Assembly (NCBI GenBank): GCA_046727575.1
Contig: JBKPCV010000094.1
Coordinates: forward strand, 1 to 45,366
Length of the DNA: 45,366 bases
Direction of reading: 5' to 3'
From: DASPTH01 sp046727575
GTDB lineage: Bacteria > Actinomycetota > Acidimicrobiia > IMCC26256 > DASPTH01
Below the pieces are notes generated by a model, which was given only the letters and a program-made list of their open reading frames with translations, searched no databases and was not told the DNA's origin. The translations under genes and the position numbers were made by a program. Positions 15,884 through 24,395 of the stretch are shown piece after piece; position 1 is the stretch's first letter; each line of letters starts with the position of its first letter.

Positions 15884-18800
15884 GGTCGCGGCCAACGGCG
15901 CGCCATCACGTAGACGGGCTCCGTGAGCAGCTCGAACATGTCGAACTCCCCGAGCACCGTGTCGTCGAACTCGGGGACGGTCTCGGTGACGGCGTCCTTC
16001 AGGGCGCTGTACCGCCCTTGATAGCCCTGCAACACGCTGCGCGCCACGTCGGGGGAGACCTTGGACGCAAAGTCGGCGTGCAGCAGCGTGATGCCGACAC
16101 ACTCGTTGCCCTTGATCTCCGGCACGAACACGAGTGTGCGACCGTCGCGCCCGCGTGCGACGGTGACCTCCCGTTGGGTGGCGACCCGGTGCTTCGTGCC
16201 TCGCAGCGTGGGGTCCGTGGCGGTGAGCGACGGGAAGCCGGCCGTGCTGTCGACCGCGTGAATCGTCGCGGCGTCGCCGCTGAGATCGCCCTCGATCCGA
16301 TACCGCGTCCACGCGGTGATCCGCTCCACCGCAGGGTCCAGCGCGACGAGCGTGCGCAGCGCGCGGTAGTTCAGCACGTCGCGTGCCGTGCCGACCGCGA
16401 GCACCTCGCGGACCAGCGGCACCTGGAGCAGTTCCTCGTCGGCACGCGAGATGCCGACCGTGACGGTCTTCGCCTGGTGCTTGATGGTGTCGATGGTGCG
16501 CGTGAGCTCGTCGATGCCGTCGGTGAGCGCGGCGGTCAGGTCGTCCGCCACGACGTCCGGCGTGCCGACCTTCCCGTGATCGACCTCGTAGAGGTCGAGC
16601 GGCACGATCCCCGTCGCGTAGCGCCACAGTGAAGCGAGCCGAACCGCCGTTGCCGCGGTCAGGTTCCCGTCGTATGAACCCGCGCGCAGCCCGTCGAGGA
16701 ACATGCGCCCCGGTCCCAGGAGGTCTCGCGTGAGCGGCTCGAGATCGCGGGCCGCCGCAGCGCTCTGGACCATGGCGCGGGCTTCTCGCAGGGGTAGCGC
16801 CGACGCGTCGATCACCAGCGCCGCTTCGTAACCGAACAGATGACCTGCCATCGCCGAGAGCACGAAGCCCAGCGCGGGAAGCACGGGTGGCACCTCGATG
16901 GTCTCGACCGCGCTGGAGAAGCGCCGTTCGCCGCGAGTCGTGATGACGATCGGGGCGGCCCGGTGAGCGCGGTGGTACGCGACCTCTTTGGCGACGTCGT
17001 CTGCATTCGAACCTTGGAGCCCGACCGCGCACACGAGGATCAACGGTTCCGTGCAGAGATCGATGTGCTTCTTGTCCTCGGCGATGTCGGCCGAGATCGA
17101 GCGATAGCACAGCTCCGAAAGCTTGATCCGCAACTCGTTGGCGGCGATCCGATTGAGTCCGTTGCCAACAACGGTCCAGTAACGGCGCGACGGCACCTGG
17201 CGCTGGGCAGCTACCGCGATCCCCTCACGCTCGGCCAGCACCGCTTCCATCGCGTCCGGAAGCGCACGGAGCTCGGCGAGGAATTGGTGCTGCCGTACCG
17301 GCTCGAGGTCGCCGAACTCCGCCGCGAGCGCGAGCGCGAGCAGGTAACCGGCAGCAATCTGCGCGTAGAACGCTTTCGTCGACGGCACCGCCATCTCCAG
17401 GTCGCGCCCGTCCGACGTGTAGATCACGCCGTCTGACTTGTCCACGAGATCGCTGTTGCGGCGGTTGACAATCGAGACGACCGTTGCCGCACGGGCACGC
17501 GCGAGGTCGACTGTTCGGTTGGTGTCGGTCGTCGTGCCACTCTGGCTGATCGCGACCACCAACGTGTCGGACATGTCGTCGGAGAGCTCGAAGCCGGAGA
17601 GCTCCGTGGCCGCCATGGCCTCGGCGGGGAGATGCGCACCGACGAGGTTCGTGAGCGCAGCGGCGATGCCCTGCGCGGCGATGGCCGCGGTGCCCTGACC
17701 GATCGCGACGACGCGCTTGACGGTCCCGGCGCGCACGCGCTCGCGGAGATCGGCGGGGAGCGCCTCGTCGCCGAGCGCGACCACCAGCTGACCGCGTTCG
17801 TTCTCGACAATGCGGCCGCGGAGCGTCTTGCGGAACGAGGCGGGCGATTCGGAGAGCTCCTTCAGGAGAAAGTGCGGGAACTCACCGCGGTCGATGTCGC
17901 GGGTCGTGATCTCGGCGCGTTGCACGTCGTCTGTGCTGACGGGCAGCTGGGTACCGTCGAACGCCAGGCGTCGGACGCCTTCCAGCGTGCCGGCGTGCTC
18001 GGTGTCGATGACGACCACCTGGCCTCGAGTCGACGACGCTCGTGCCCGGTCGGCGGGTGTCTCGCCGTCCATCCGCACGTATGACCGCGTCTCCTCAATG
18101 AGTCCGTACGGCTCACTCGCCACGACGAACGCGTCCTCGGCGAGGCCCACGTAGAGGGCCTGGCCGCTTCCCCGGAGCGAGAGAAACAACTCGTCGGGAG
18201 CGGCGGCCGCCTGTGCCGCGATGGCGAGCGAGCCTTCCAGCGTCGAGACCGTCGCGCGGAACGCTTCGTCGGCAGCGGCCCCGGTCGCGATCCGTCGCGA
18301 CAGCAGCGCCGGAATGACCTTGGCGTCCGTCGTGATCTCGGGCGCGAACTCGAATTCTTCGCGGTTGATCAGTTCCGTGTAGTTGTCGACATCACCGTTG
18401 AGGACGCCGACCACATATGGGGCCGCTCCGCGCCCGGACTCCTCCTGGTTGAGCGGGTGTGCGTTCGCTTCCGAGATGCTCCCGACACTCGCCCAACGCG
18501 TGTGACCGAGGACGACCGCCTCGGCCGATTCGGGCGTCAGCGCCCGCCGAAGCAGCTCGTCCTGCCGAATGGCGGCACGGAGCACGGCAGTGTTGTCGCC
18601 GAGCTCGCCGATCTCGGCGGCGGCTTTGTAGACGAACGACACGCACGGCGACGCGACGCGTACGGAGCCGGACGCGAACAGGGGGTCGCGAGCGCGCCCG
18701 TCGAGCAGCGCTCGGGTTTCCGGGTCAGCGAGGTCGAGTCCGTGCCCACGTACGAGGACGTGCAGCCCCGCGGAGTCGCGGCCACGGACCTCGAGCCGGT

Positions 18801-19278
18801 CGAGCGACGTGAGCGCGACTTCCATCGAGAGATACGCGTCGACGGCCGACGCCGAAGGAGGACCGAGGTCGGAGACACCGCGAACCGTACGGAGACGATC
18901 CCGGCGCACTGCCCAGACCGCGTCGCGCGCGCGGATCAGGGCTGCGTTGATCCGCTCCAGTTCCGCCGCGTCGACAACTCCGGTGGCGCCGGCGTCGAGG
19001 GCGGTCTCGATGTCGTCGAGGAGCAGCCAGGCACGATCCAGCTCGTCCTCGAACGACGGGACGATGTCGGGCGTCTCGAGGAGAGTGCGGGTCCCCGGCG
19101 CTCCGCGCAGCGCGGCGTCGACGTCCTCGAGCACGCCCGCGGCCGCGTCCAGCCGTTCCCACGTCGCCGCGTTCGACTCGAGCGCTTCTCGTGCCCGCGT
19201 GAGCTCCCGGAACAGCGTGCGGGGGTCGGGCGGCTTACGCCGAGCACGACGACGAACGACGGCAACGATGCCACACAT
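15880..19278 (-). CDS. glmS: Giant glucosamine-6-phosphate synthase-like protein (GATase + two SIS domains + extensions)
   Basis: Predicted to make glucosamine 6-phosphate from fructose 6-phosphate and glutamine; it follows glmM, the next enzyme of UDP-GlcNAc synthesis. It has 1132 aa against about 610 for normal GlmS. MCGIVAVV gives the Cys2 nucleophile of a class II amidotransferase. Then an insertion of about 140 mostly helical, charged residues delays the canonical RLEVRGRDSAG to 161-171 (about 22-32 in E. coli). Further GATase motifs are GHTRWASVGSISEANAHP and LNGDVDNYTEL. SIS1 has ISQSGTTTDT and the VPSTKAF element; SIS2 has ELRIKLSELCYRSISADIAEDKKHID. Residues 825-1132 are an extra C-terminal region I do not recognise. 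There is no frameshift or second start. Confidence 0.88.
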   Translation of the reverse strand: MCGIVAVVRRRARRKPPDPRTLFRELTRAREALESNAATWERLDAAAGVLEDVDAALRGAPGTRTLLETPDIVPSFEDELDRAWLLLDDIETALDAGATGVVDAAELERINAALIRARDAVWAVRRDRLRTVRGVSDLGPPSASAVDAYLSMEVALTSLDRLEVRGRDSAGLHVLVRGHGLDLADPETRALLDGRARDPLFASGSVRVASPCVSFVYKAAAEIGELGDNTAVLRAAIRQDELLRRALTPESAEAVVLGHTRWASVGSISEANAHPLNQEESGRGAAPYVVGVLNGDVDNYTELINREEFEFAPEITTDAKVIPALLSRRIATGAAADEAFRATVSTLEGSLAIAAQAAAAPDELFLSLRGSGQALYVGLAEDAFVVASEPYGLIEETRSYVRMDGETPADRARASSTRGQVVVIDTEHAGTLEGVRRLAFDGTQLPVSTDDVQRAEITTRDIDRGEFPHFLLKELSESPASFRKTLRGRIVENERGQLVVALGDEALPADLRERVRAGTVKRVVAIGQGTAAIAAQGIAAALTNLVGAHLPAEAMAATELSGFELSDDMSDTLVVAISQSGTTTDTNRTVDLARARAATVVSIVNRRNSDLVDKSDGVIYTSDGRDLEMAVPSTKAFYAQIAAGYLLALALAAEFGDLEPVRQHQFLAELRALPDAMEAVLAEREGIAVAAQRQVPSRRYWTVVGNGLNRIAANELRIKLSELCYRSISADIAEDKKHIDLCTEPLILVCAVGLQGSNADDVAKEVAYHRAHRAAPIVITTRGERRFSSAVETIEVPPVLPALGFVLSAMAGHLFGYEAALVIDASALPLREARAMVQSAAAARDLEPLTRDLLGPGRMFLDGLRAGSYDGNLTAATAVRLASLWRYATGIVPLDLYEVDHGKVGTPDVVADDLTAALTDGIDELTRTIDTIKHQAKTVTVGISRADEELLQVPLVREVLAVGTARDVLNYRALRTLVALDPAVERITAWTRYRIEGDLSGDAATIHAVDSTAGFPSLTATDPTLRGTKHRVATQREVTVARGRDGRTLVFVPEIKGNECVGITLLHADFASKVSPDVARSVLQGYQGRYSALKDAVTETVPEFDDTVLGEFDMFELLTEPVYVMARRWPRP

Positions 19279-19338
19279 GCGGGCAAACCTAGGCGGCGAC
19301 CGCGGACACCAGCCGCCGCCCCACGTTGCTCGTGAACG

Positions 19339-20688
19339 TCATTCGCCGGTCCGACGCGCCACGTGCTCGATGAGGACCACGAGCCGGTCGGCGGCCCCCC
19401 CGGCGGCCGCGACGTCGGTGCTCTCGACCATGACCCGCACGACCGGCTCGGTGCCAGACACCCGAACCAGGACCCGTCCGTCGTCGCCGAGGTCCGCGTC
19501 GACGTCCCGCACGCGGCTCCAGAAGACCGCGTCCCCGTTCAGGGCATCTGGTGCGTACATCGGCACATTGCGGAGCACCTGCGGCACACGGGTCATCACC
19601 GCGGCGAGCTCCGACAGCGCCCGATGGCGCCGTGCCATGACGTCGAGCAAGAGGATCCCCGTGAGCGTGCCGTCACCGGTCGTCGCATGGAGCATGTTGA
19701 TCACGTGACCCGACTGTTCGCCGCCGAGCACGAGGTCGCGACGTTCGAGCTCGTCGAGAACGTTGCGGTCACCGACGGGCGTCCGGACCAGCTCGATCCC
19801 GTACGGGTCGAGCGCACGCTGCAGTCCGAAATTCGACATGACCGTCGTCACGACGGCCTGGCCACGCAACAGGCCGCGGTCGTGGAGGTCGACGGCGATG
19901 ATCGCGAGCATCTGGTCACCATCGACGAGGTCACCGTGCTCGTCGACCGCGATCACGCGATCCCCGTCACCGTCGAACGCCAACCCGACCTGCGCCGACG
20001 AGGCCAGCACGACCTCCGCCAGTCCCTCCGGATGCGTGGACCCGCACTTCTCGTTGATGTTCGATCCGTCGGGCGCGGCGTTCAGCACGTGGACGTCCGC
20101 CCCCAGCGCACGCAATGCGGTGGGAGCGGAGCGGAACGCGGCTCCGTTGCCGCAGTCGAGGACGACGCGCACGCCGTCGAGCATCCGGCCGTCGAGCGAA
20201 TCGACGAGATGGGCGAGGTAGTCGTCGAGTGCACCACGGTGCTCAGAGGCGACACCGACGCGCGCGCCCGACGGTCCCGGCTCTGGCATCGTCTCGGCGA
20301 GGTTCGCGAGCTCGTGCTCGATCTGCGCCTCGAGCGGCTCGGGAATCTTCCGGCCGCCTGGCGCGAACAGCTTGATGCCATTGTCCTCGTATGGATTGTG
20401 GCTGGCGGAGATCACGGCCGCGGCCGCAGCGCGCTCTCGCGCCAGGTGCGCGATCCCAGGAGTTGGCAGCACGCCGGCGAGGACCACGTCGGCGCCCTCC
20501 GCGCAGATCCCCGCGACGAGCGCGGCTTCGATCATGGGACCAGAGAGCCGGGTGTCGCGCCCGACGACGAAGGAGGGCTCGGTGCCGAGCACACGGACGG
20601 CGGCGCGCCCGAGCGCGGTGACGAGCTCGACCGTCAGCTCGGAGTTCGCGACTCCGCGTACGCCATCGGTACCGAAACGTAGAGGCAT
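19339..20688 (-). CDS. glmM: Phosphoglucosamine mutase
   Basis: Interconverts glucosamine 6-phosphate and glucosamine 1-phosphate for peptidoglycan precursor synthesis. It has 449 aa. The phosphoserine loop is ISASHNPYEDNGIKLF, the magnesium loop AFDGDGDR, the sugar-binding loop GGEQSGH, and the phosphate-binding loop RVSGTEPVVRVMVE. The N-terminus MPLRFGTDGVRG is canonical. It lies between rpsI and glmS, 60 bases from the latter, as in other actinobacteria. Confidence 0.97.
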   Translation of the reverse strand: MPLRFGTDGVRGVANSELTVELVTALGRAAVRVLGTEPSFVVGRDTRLSGPMIEAALVAGICAEGADVVLAGVLPTPGIAHLARERAAAAAVISASHNPYEDNGIKLFAPGGRKIPEPLEAQIEHELANLAETMPEPGPSGARVGVASEHRGALDDYLAHLVDSLDGRMLDGVRVVLDCGNGAAFRSAPTALRALGADVHVLNAAPDGSNINEKCGSTHPEGLAEVVLASSAQVGLAFDGDGDRVIAVDEHGDLVDGDQMLAIIAVDLHDRGLLRGQAVVTTVMSNFGLQRALDPYGIELVRTPVGDRNVLDELERRDLVLGGEQSGHVINMLHATTGDGTLTGILLLDVMARRHRALSELAAVMTRVPQVLRNVPMYAPDALNGDAVFWSRVRDVDADLGDDGRVLVRVSGTEPVVRVMVESTDVAAAGGAADRLVVLIEHVARRTGE

Positions 20689-20707
20689 GGTGACGTGCGC
20701 TCGAAGC

Positions 20708-21100
20708 TCAGCGCTTCGAGTACTGCGGCGCCTTTCGTGCTTTCTTCAACCCGTACTTGCGACGCTCCTTCTCCCGCGCGTCTCGGGTGAGCAGCCCGGC
20801 CTTCTTCAGCTGTGGTCGTGACTCGTCGTCGAGTGAGACCAGTGCGCGCGCGAGGCCCAGCCGCAATGCACCAGCCTGGCCGCTCACGCCACCGCCGTCG
20901 AGCGTGGCGTCGACGTCGTACACGTCCGCGGTCTGGGTGAGTCGGAGCGGTTCAATCGCCACCACTCGGTGCGTGAGAATCGGGAAGTACTGGTCGAACG
21001 GCCGTCCGTTGACCACGACGATCCCCGAACCCGGGCGGAGCCGGACGCGCGCAACCGCCTCCTTTCGGCGACCAGTGCTCTGAATCAGGGGGTTCGACAC
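20708..21100 (-). CDS. rpsI: 30S ribosomal protein uS9
   Basis: 130 aa; starts with the family sequence QSTGRRKEAVARVRL and ends with the conserved QYSKR tail that reaches the P-site tRNA in the 30S head. GTG start at 21100, 22 bases behind rplM, with which it forms the conserved rplM-rpsI pair. Confidence 0.98.
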   Translation of the reverse strand: MSNPLIQSTGRRKEAVARVRLRPGSGIVVVNGRPFDQYFPILTHRVVAIEPLRLTQTADVYDVDATLDGGGVSGQAGALRLGLARALVSLDDESRPQLKKAGLLTRDAREKERRKYGLKKARKAPQYSKR

Positions 21101-21122
21101 GCTGGGGCTCCTCGCTGGTGGG

Positions 21123-21614
21123 TCACTCGCTGCGAACGACCGGTTCGGTGCTTCGCGCGCGGTCGCTCGACGAACTGCGCTTCGACGCGAGCGCGAAGGG
21201 CTGCGGCTGCTGGGCCGCGTGCGGATGGTTCGGCCCCGCGTAGACGCGCAGCCTCTTCAACATGCGTCGCCCCAACCGTCCCTTCGGCAACATCCCGCGT
21301 ACCGCGAGGCGCATCACGCGTTCGGGATTGCGCCGGAACAAGTGCTCGAGGGGCTCGGCGGTGAGCCCGCCTGGGTAGCCGGAGTGCCGGTGATACTGCT
21401 TGTCGGCCAGCTTGCGTGGCGCGAAGTCGAGCTTCGCCGCATTGACGACGATCACGTGGTCGCCGCCGTCGACGTGCGGTGACCACGTGGGCTTGTGCTT
21501 TCCCCGCAGCAGCGTGGCCACCTGCGTCGCGACGCGTCCGAGTACGCGCCCATCGGCGTCGACGACGTGCCAGGCGCGCTGGATGTCAGCAGGCTTTGGA
21601 GTGAAAGTGCGCAA
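21123..21614 (-). CDS. rplM: 50S ribosomal protein uL13
   Basis: 163 aa, beginning MRTFTPKPADIQRAWHVVDA; the core runs to about residue 140 (RVYAGPNHPHAAQQPQ). A Ser/Arg-rich tail of about 20 residues extends beyond the usual end. The start is TTG at 21614; no ATG or GTG fits the family N-terminus. It is the first gene of the rplM-rpsI-glmM-glmS run and has a promoter-like sequence upstream. Confidence 0.97.
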   Translation of the reverse strand: MRTFTPKPADIQRAWHVVDADGRVLGRVATQVATLLRGKHKPTWSPHVDGGDHVIVVNAAKLDFAPRKLADKQYHRHSGYPGGLTAEPLEHLFRRNPERVMRLAVRGMLPKGRLGRRMLKRLRVYAGPNHPHAAQQPQPFALASKRSSSSDRARSTEPVVRSE

Positions 21615-21650
21615 GCAGGAACCAGCCTCGACGAACCGCGGGAACCAAGC

Positions 21651-21680
21651 AATTTACCTGCCAGCGTGGGTGGCGAGCAA
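21651..21680 (-). promoter_or_regulatory. Candidate rplM promoter
   Basis: On the minus strand TTGCTC (21680-21675), 18 bases, then TAAATT (21656-21651), about 37 bases upstream of the rplM TTG start. It is the only AT-rich -10-like hexamer in the divergent 99-base gap 21615-21713. Confidence 0.5.
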
Positions 21681-21701
21681 TCGGAGGCCCGTCCTCGCAC
21701 C

Positions 21702-21713
21702 TACCCTGGCGCG
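21702..21713 (+). promoter_or_regulatory. -10-like box of the divergent phosphatase gene
   Basis: TACCCT at 21702-21707 lies six bases before the GTG at 21714, with no ribosome-binding site between. This is the same spacing as in front of pcrA and suggests a leaderless transcript. No good -35 hexamer is visible. Confidence 0.35.
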
Positions 21714-23225
21714 GTGACACCGGACCCTCGGGAACAGGCGCTCGCTGTGCTGCTCGGTGCGGAGCTGTCGTCGGTCGTCGACATGGTGCTGTCGCGAACA
21801 GGTCCCGACGAGTACGAGGCGGCCAGCGCCGAGGGGCGGATCGTGTTCCGGCGGCTGCCTCGCGAGCGACGGGACTCCAGAGGACCCGAGTTCGAAGTGG
21901 TGAAGACAGAGGGCCTGGATCCCTTCGCCCATCAGTCGCCCGCGCGCTTTGCCGGGCTCGAGGCCGAGCTCTCCGATCCCCATCCGCGGCGGCGCGACAA
22001 CTCGTATCCGTTCGCCTACGAGCAGACCGCTCAGCTCTTCGACCATCCGGCGGCTCCCGACCTCTGTGTCGTGCACTCGGCGGCGCACAACTGGGAGGAC
22101 CACGGAGGACATCGCGGCGAGCACGGGTCGCTGGGGGTGATCCAGGCCCGCGCGCCCTTCATCGTCGCGGGACGAGCTGTCCCCGAGCGGGGCTTGGTCC
22201 CACGCGCTGCGCGCCTGATCGACGTCGCACCGACCATTGCCGAACTGCTCGGCGTTGCCCGACGATCCGACGGTACGCACCTCGCCGGGCAAGACGGCGA
22301 AGTCTGTGCCGCGGTGATCGACGCGAACGATCATCCGTCGCAGCATGTTGTGGGATTCCTGCTCGACGGCGTGAACCCGAACGTCCTCTACGCGCTCGCG
22401 GCGGCGGGCGGCGCCCCGAGCATCGCCCGGCTCATCGAGATGGGCACCGCGTACGAATGGGGCGCCATCGCGTCCATGCCGACCGTGACGCTTGCGAATC
22501 ACACCTCGATCATCACGGGCCGACACCCCGGTCACCACGGCATCCTGCACAACGCATGGTGGGACCGGGCCCGGCAGGAGCAGGTGATCACGAACTCACA
22601 ACCCACGTGGCCGTGGTCGATGCGTCACCTGGCGAACGGGGTGGAGACACTGCACCAGGCCATCCATCGCACCTGGCCGGACGCGTGCACCGTGTCCATC
22701 AACGAACCGTGCGACGTCGGCGCCGACTACTCGACGTTCGACTTCTTCCGTGACGGCGACGTGCCTCCCATGCCCCGGTTACCCGATGGTCTCCCGCACG
22801 TCACGGAGCGGTTCGTGCGCCCGTCGAAGGACTATTCGTGGTCGACGGTCGCCGACCACATGGGCGTGGAGCAGGCCGTCGGCATCTGGGGCGGCGCGTA
22901 TCGCGGGAGGTCGTTTCCGAAGCCGCGGTTCATGTGGTGCAACTTCACGCTCACCGATTCGGCGTTCCACAACGACGGTCCGTACTCGGAGATGGCGAAA
23001 GCGTCGATACGAGACACCGACGCCCGCATCGGCGAGATCCTCGACGCGGTCGAACGAGCCGGGGCATTCGACGACACCGCGTTCGTGCTCGTGGCCGACC
23101 ACGGAATGCAGCAGACAGATCCGACCGTGACCGGCGACTGGGACGTCGCACTGCGCGACGCGAACATTCCCTTCCGCGACGAAGGGTACGGGTTCCTGTA
23201 CTTCGGCGACGGCATCGGCGCGTGA
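21714..23225 (+). CDS. Alkaline phosphatase superfamily (nucleotide pyrophosphatase/phosphodiesterase-like) enzyme with permuted modules
   Basis: 503 aa from GTG 21714; an open frame upstream to 21495 overlaps rplM and is not used. The C-terminal half looks like the start of an NPP-type enzyme: metal Asp in FLLDGVNP (D218), nucleophile Thr in MPTVTLANHTS, TGRHPGHHGI, then TLTDSAFHNDGP (D415/H419) and VADHGMQ (D462/H463). It ends about 40 residues later, before the last metal-binding His. The missing piece appears at the N-terminal side: RGEHGSLGVIQARAPFIVAG ... LIDVAPTIAELLG (134-180). The substrate is unknown. No signal peptide is seen, so it is probably cytoplasmic. It is the only complete plus-strand gene in the window. 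Confidence 0.85.
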   Translation: MTPDPREQALAVLLGAELSSVVDMVLSRTGPDEYEAASAEGRIVFRRLPRERRDSRGPEFEVVKTEGLDPFAHQSPARFAGLEAELSDPHPRRRDNSYPFAYEQTAQLFDHPAAPDLCVVHSAAHNWEDHGGHRGEHGSLGVIQARAPFIVAGRAVPERGLVPRAARLIDVAPTIAELLGVARRSDGTHLAGQDGEVCAAVIDANDHPSQHVVGFLLDGVNPNVLYALAAAGGAPSIARLIEMGTAYEWGAIASMPTVTLANHTSIITGRHPGHHGILHNAWWDRARQEQVITNSQPTWPWSMRHLANGVETLHQAIHRTWPDACTVSINEPCDVGADYSTFDFFRDGDVPPMPRLPDGLPHVTERFVRPSKDYSWSTVADHMGVEQAVGIWGGAYRGRSFPKPRFMWCNFTLTDSAFHNDGPYSEMAKASIRDTDARIGEILDAVERAGAFDDTAFVLVADHGMQQTDPTVTGDWDVALRDANIPFRDEGYGFLYFGDGIGA

Positions 23226-23277
23226 GCCGAGCGGGCCCGGTGGCGACGTCCAGCGACGGCTGCCTGTCCGTTCGGCT
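23225..23277. terminator. Weak inverted repeat between convergent genes
   Basis: AGCCGAGCGG (23225-23234) and CCGTTCGGCT (23268-23277) pair with one G-T mismatch across a 33-base loop, in the 54-base gap between the phosphatase and the VIT1 gene. The long loop and missing T-run make this a tentative terminator. Confidence 0.25.
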
Positions 23278-23279
23278 TC

Positions 23280-24395
23280 TCAGACGTTCGTGCCGACGGC
23301 CTTGCCGATGAAGAAGGTCACGGTGGCCACGACTGCGCCGATCAGGGCCATGCGGAGCCCCGACCGGCCGGCGTCGCGACCGGTGAAGATCGACGTCGCC
23401 GCGCCGACCGCGAACAGCGCGAGCAGTGACACCGACGCCGCCACCACCGCGGCCGCGGTGCCACTTCCGAAGAAGAACGGGCTGAGCGGGATCAGGGCGC
23501 CGAGCGCGAACGCGAGGAACGACGAGATGGCGGCGACCCACGGCGACCCGAGTCGGGCCGGGTCGAGGCCGAGCTCCTCCCGAGCGAGGGTGTCGAGGGC
23601 GACGTCGGATCGCCGCATGATGTTGGCGACGAGGGCGCGTGCCGCCTCGGGAGCAATGCCCTTCGCCCGGTAGATGAGCTCGAGCTCGTCGCGCTCTTCC
23701 TCGGGGAACGTACGCAACTCCTCACGCTCGATCCGCAACTCGTTCTCGTACAGCTCGCGCTGGGAGCGGATCGAGATCCATTCGCCCGATGCCATCGAGA
23801 AGGCTCCGGCCACGAGACCGGCGACGCCGGCGAGCACCACGATGCTCTTGTTCGTCGTACCTCCCGCGACCCCCATCACCAGCGAGAAGTTCGAGACCAA
23901 GCCGTCGTTCATGCCGAACACCGAGGCGCGCAGGACGCCGCCGACCGACGCCCGGTGCCAGCCTTCCGAACGCGCGATGCGGCCACCGGTGGGTATGCCC
24001 TGCATCGCCGCGATCGTGCGTCCTGCAGCCGCCTCCTGCTTCGCCATGGCGGGTGTGGCCTCGGCGTCGTCGCGGTAGCGGTTCGCCTCCGCCGCTTCCG
24101 CCCGCAGCATGAGTGGCAGCACCGCTTCGGTGCCGAAGTGCCGCGCGAGGAAGCACAGCGCCTTGACGCGGAACGGCGTACGGGGACGCTTCGGCTCCAC
24201 ACCCGCAGCCCGGAGAAGCCCGGCCCAGTGCGCGGCGTGCCGCTCTTCGGCGTCGGCGAGCTGCAGGAACACGGGACGGCGTTGAGCGTCGGCGTGGTCG
24301 GCGAGACCGCGGAACAGCGCGCCACCGGCGATCTCGTCGGCGTACATCTCCTGGATGTGCTCGAGTCGCCCGCGGTCGGACGCCGCCGTCGTCAC
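23280..24395 (-). CDS. Ferritin-like/VIT1 fusion iron (manganese) transporter, MbfA-like
   Basis: 371 aa. Residues about 1-130 form a rubrerythrin/ferritin-like four-helix part with the pattern EIAGGALFRGLADHA and DAEERHAAHW, providing Glu and His metal ligands. Residues about 150-371 are a CCC1/VIT1 transporter: SVFGMNDGLVSNFSLVMG, then hydrophobic helices near 185-210, 290-315, 320-342 and 348-370, with the acidic cytoplasmic insert EERDELELIYRAKG in between. In alphaproteobacteria such fusions (MbfA) export iron, so iron efflux or storage control is likely here. GTG 24395 overlaps the truA stop (GTGA), placing it at the tail of the ribosomal transcript. Confidence 0.9.
   Translation of the reverse strand: MTTAASDRGRLEHIQEMYADEIAGGALFRGLADHADAQRRPVFLQLADAEERHAAHWAGLLRAAGVEPKRPRTPFRVKALCFLARHFGTEAVLPLMLRAEAAEANRYRDDAEATPAMAKQEAAAGRTIAAMQGIPTGGRIARSEGWHRASVGGVLRASVFGMNDGLVSNFSLVMGVAGGTTNKSIVVLAGVAGLVAGAFSMASGEWISIRSQRELYENELRIEREELRTFPEEERDELELIYRAKGIAPEAARALVANIMRRSDVALDTLAREELGLDPARLGSPWVAAISSFLAFALGALIPLSPFFFGSGTAAAVVAASVSLLALFAVGAATSIFTGRDAGRSGLRMALIGAVVATVTFFIGKAVGTNV

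Noticed and set aside
15884..17110. N-terminal extension of acpS
   Set aside because: It is an out-of-frame reading of glmS; AcpS begins at GVGTDLVEV.
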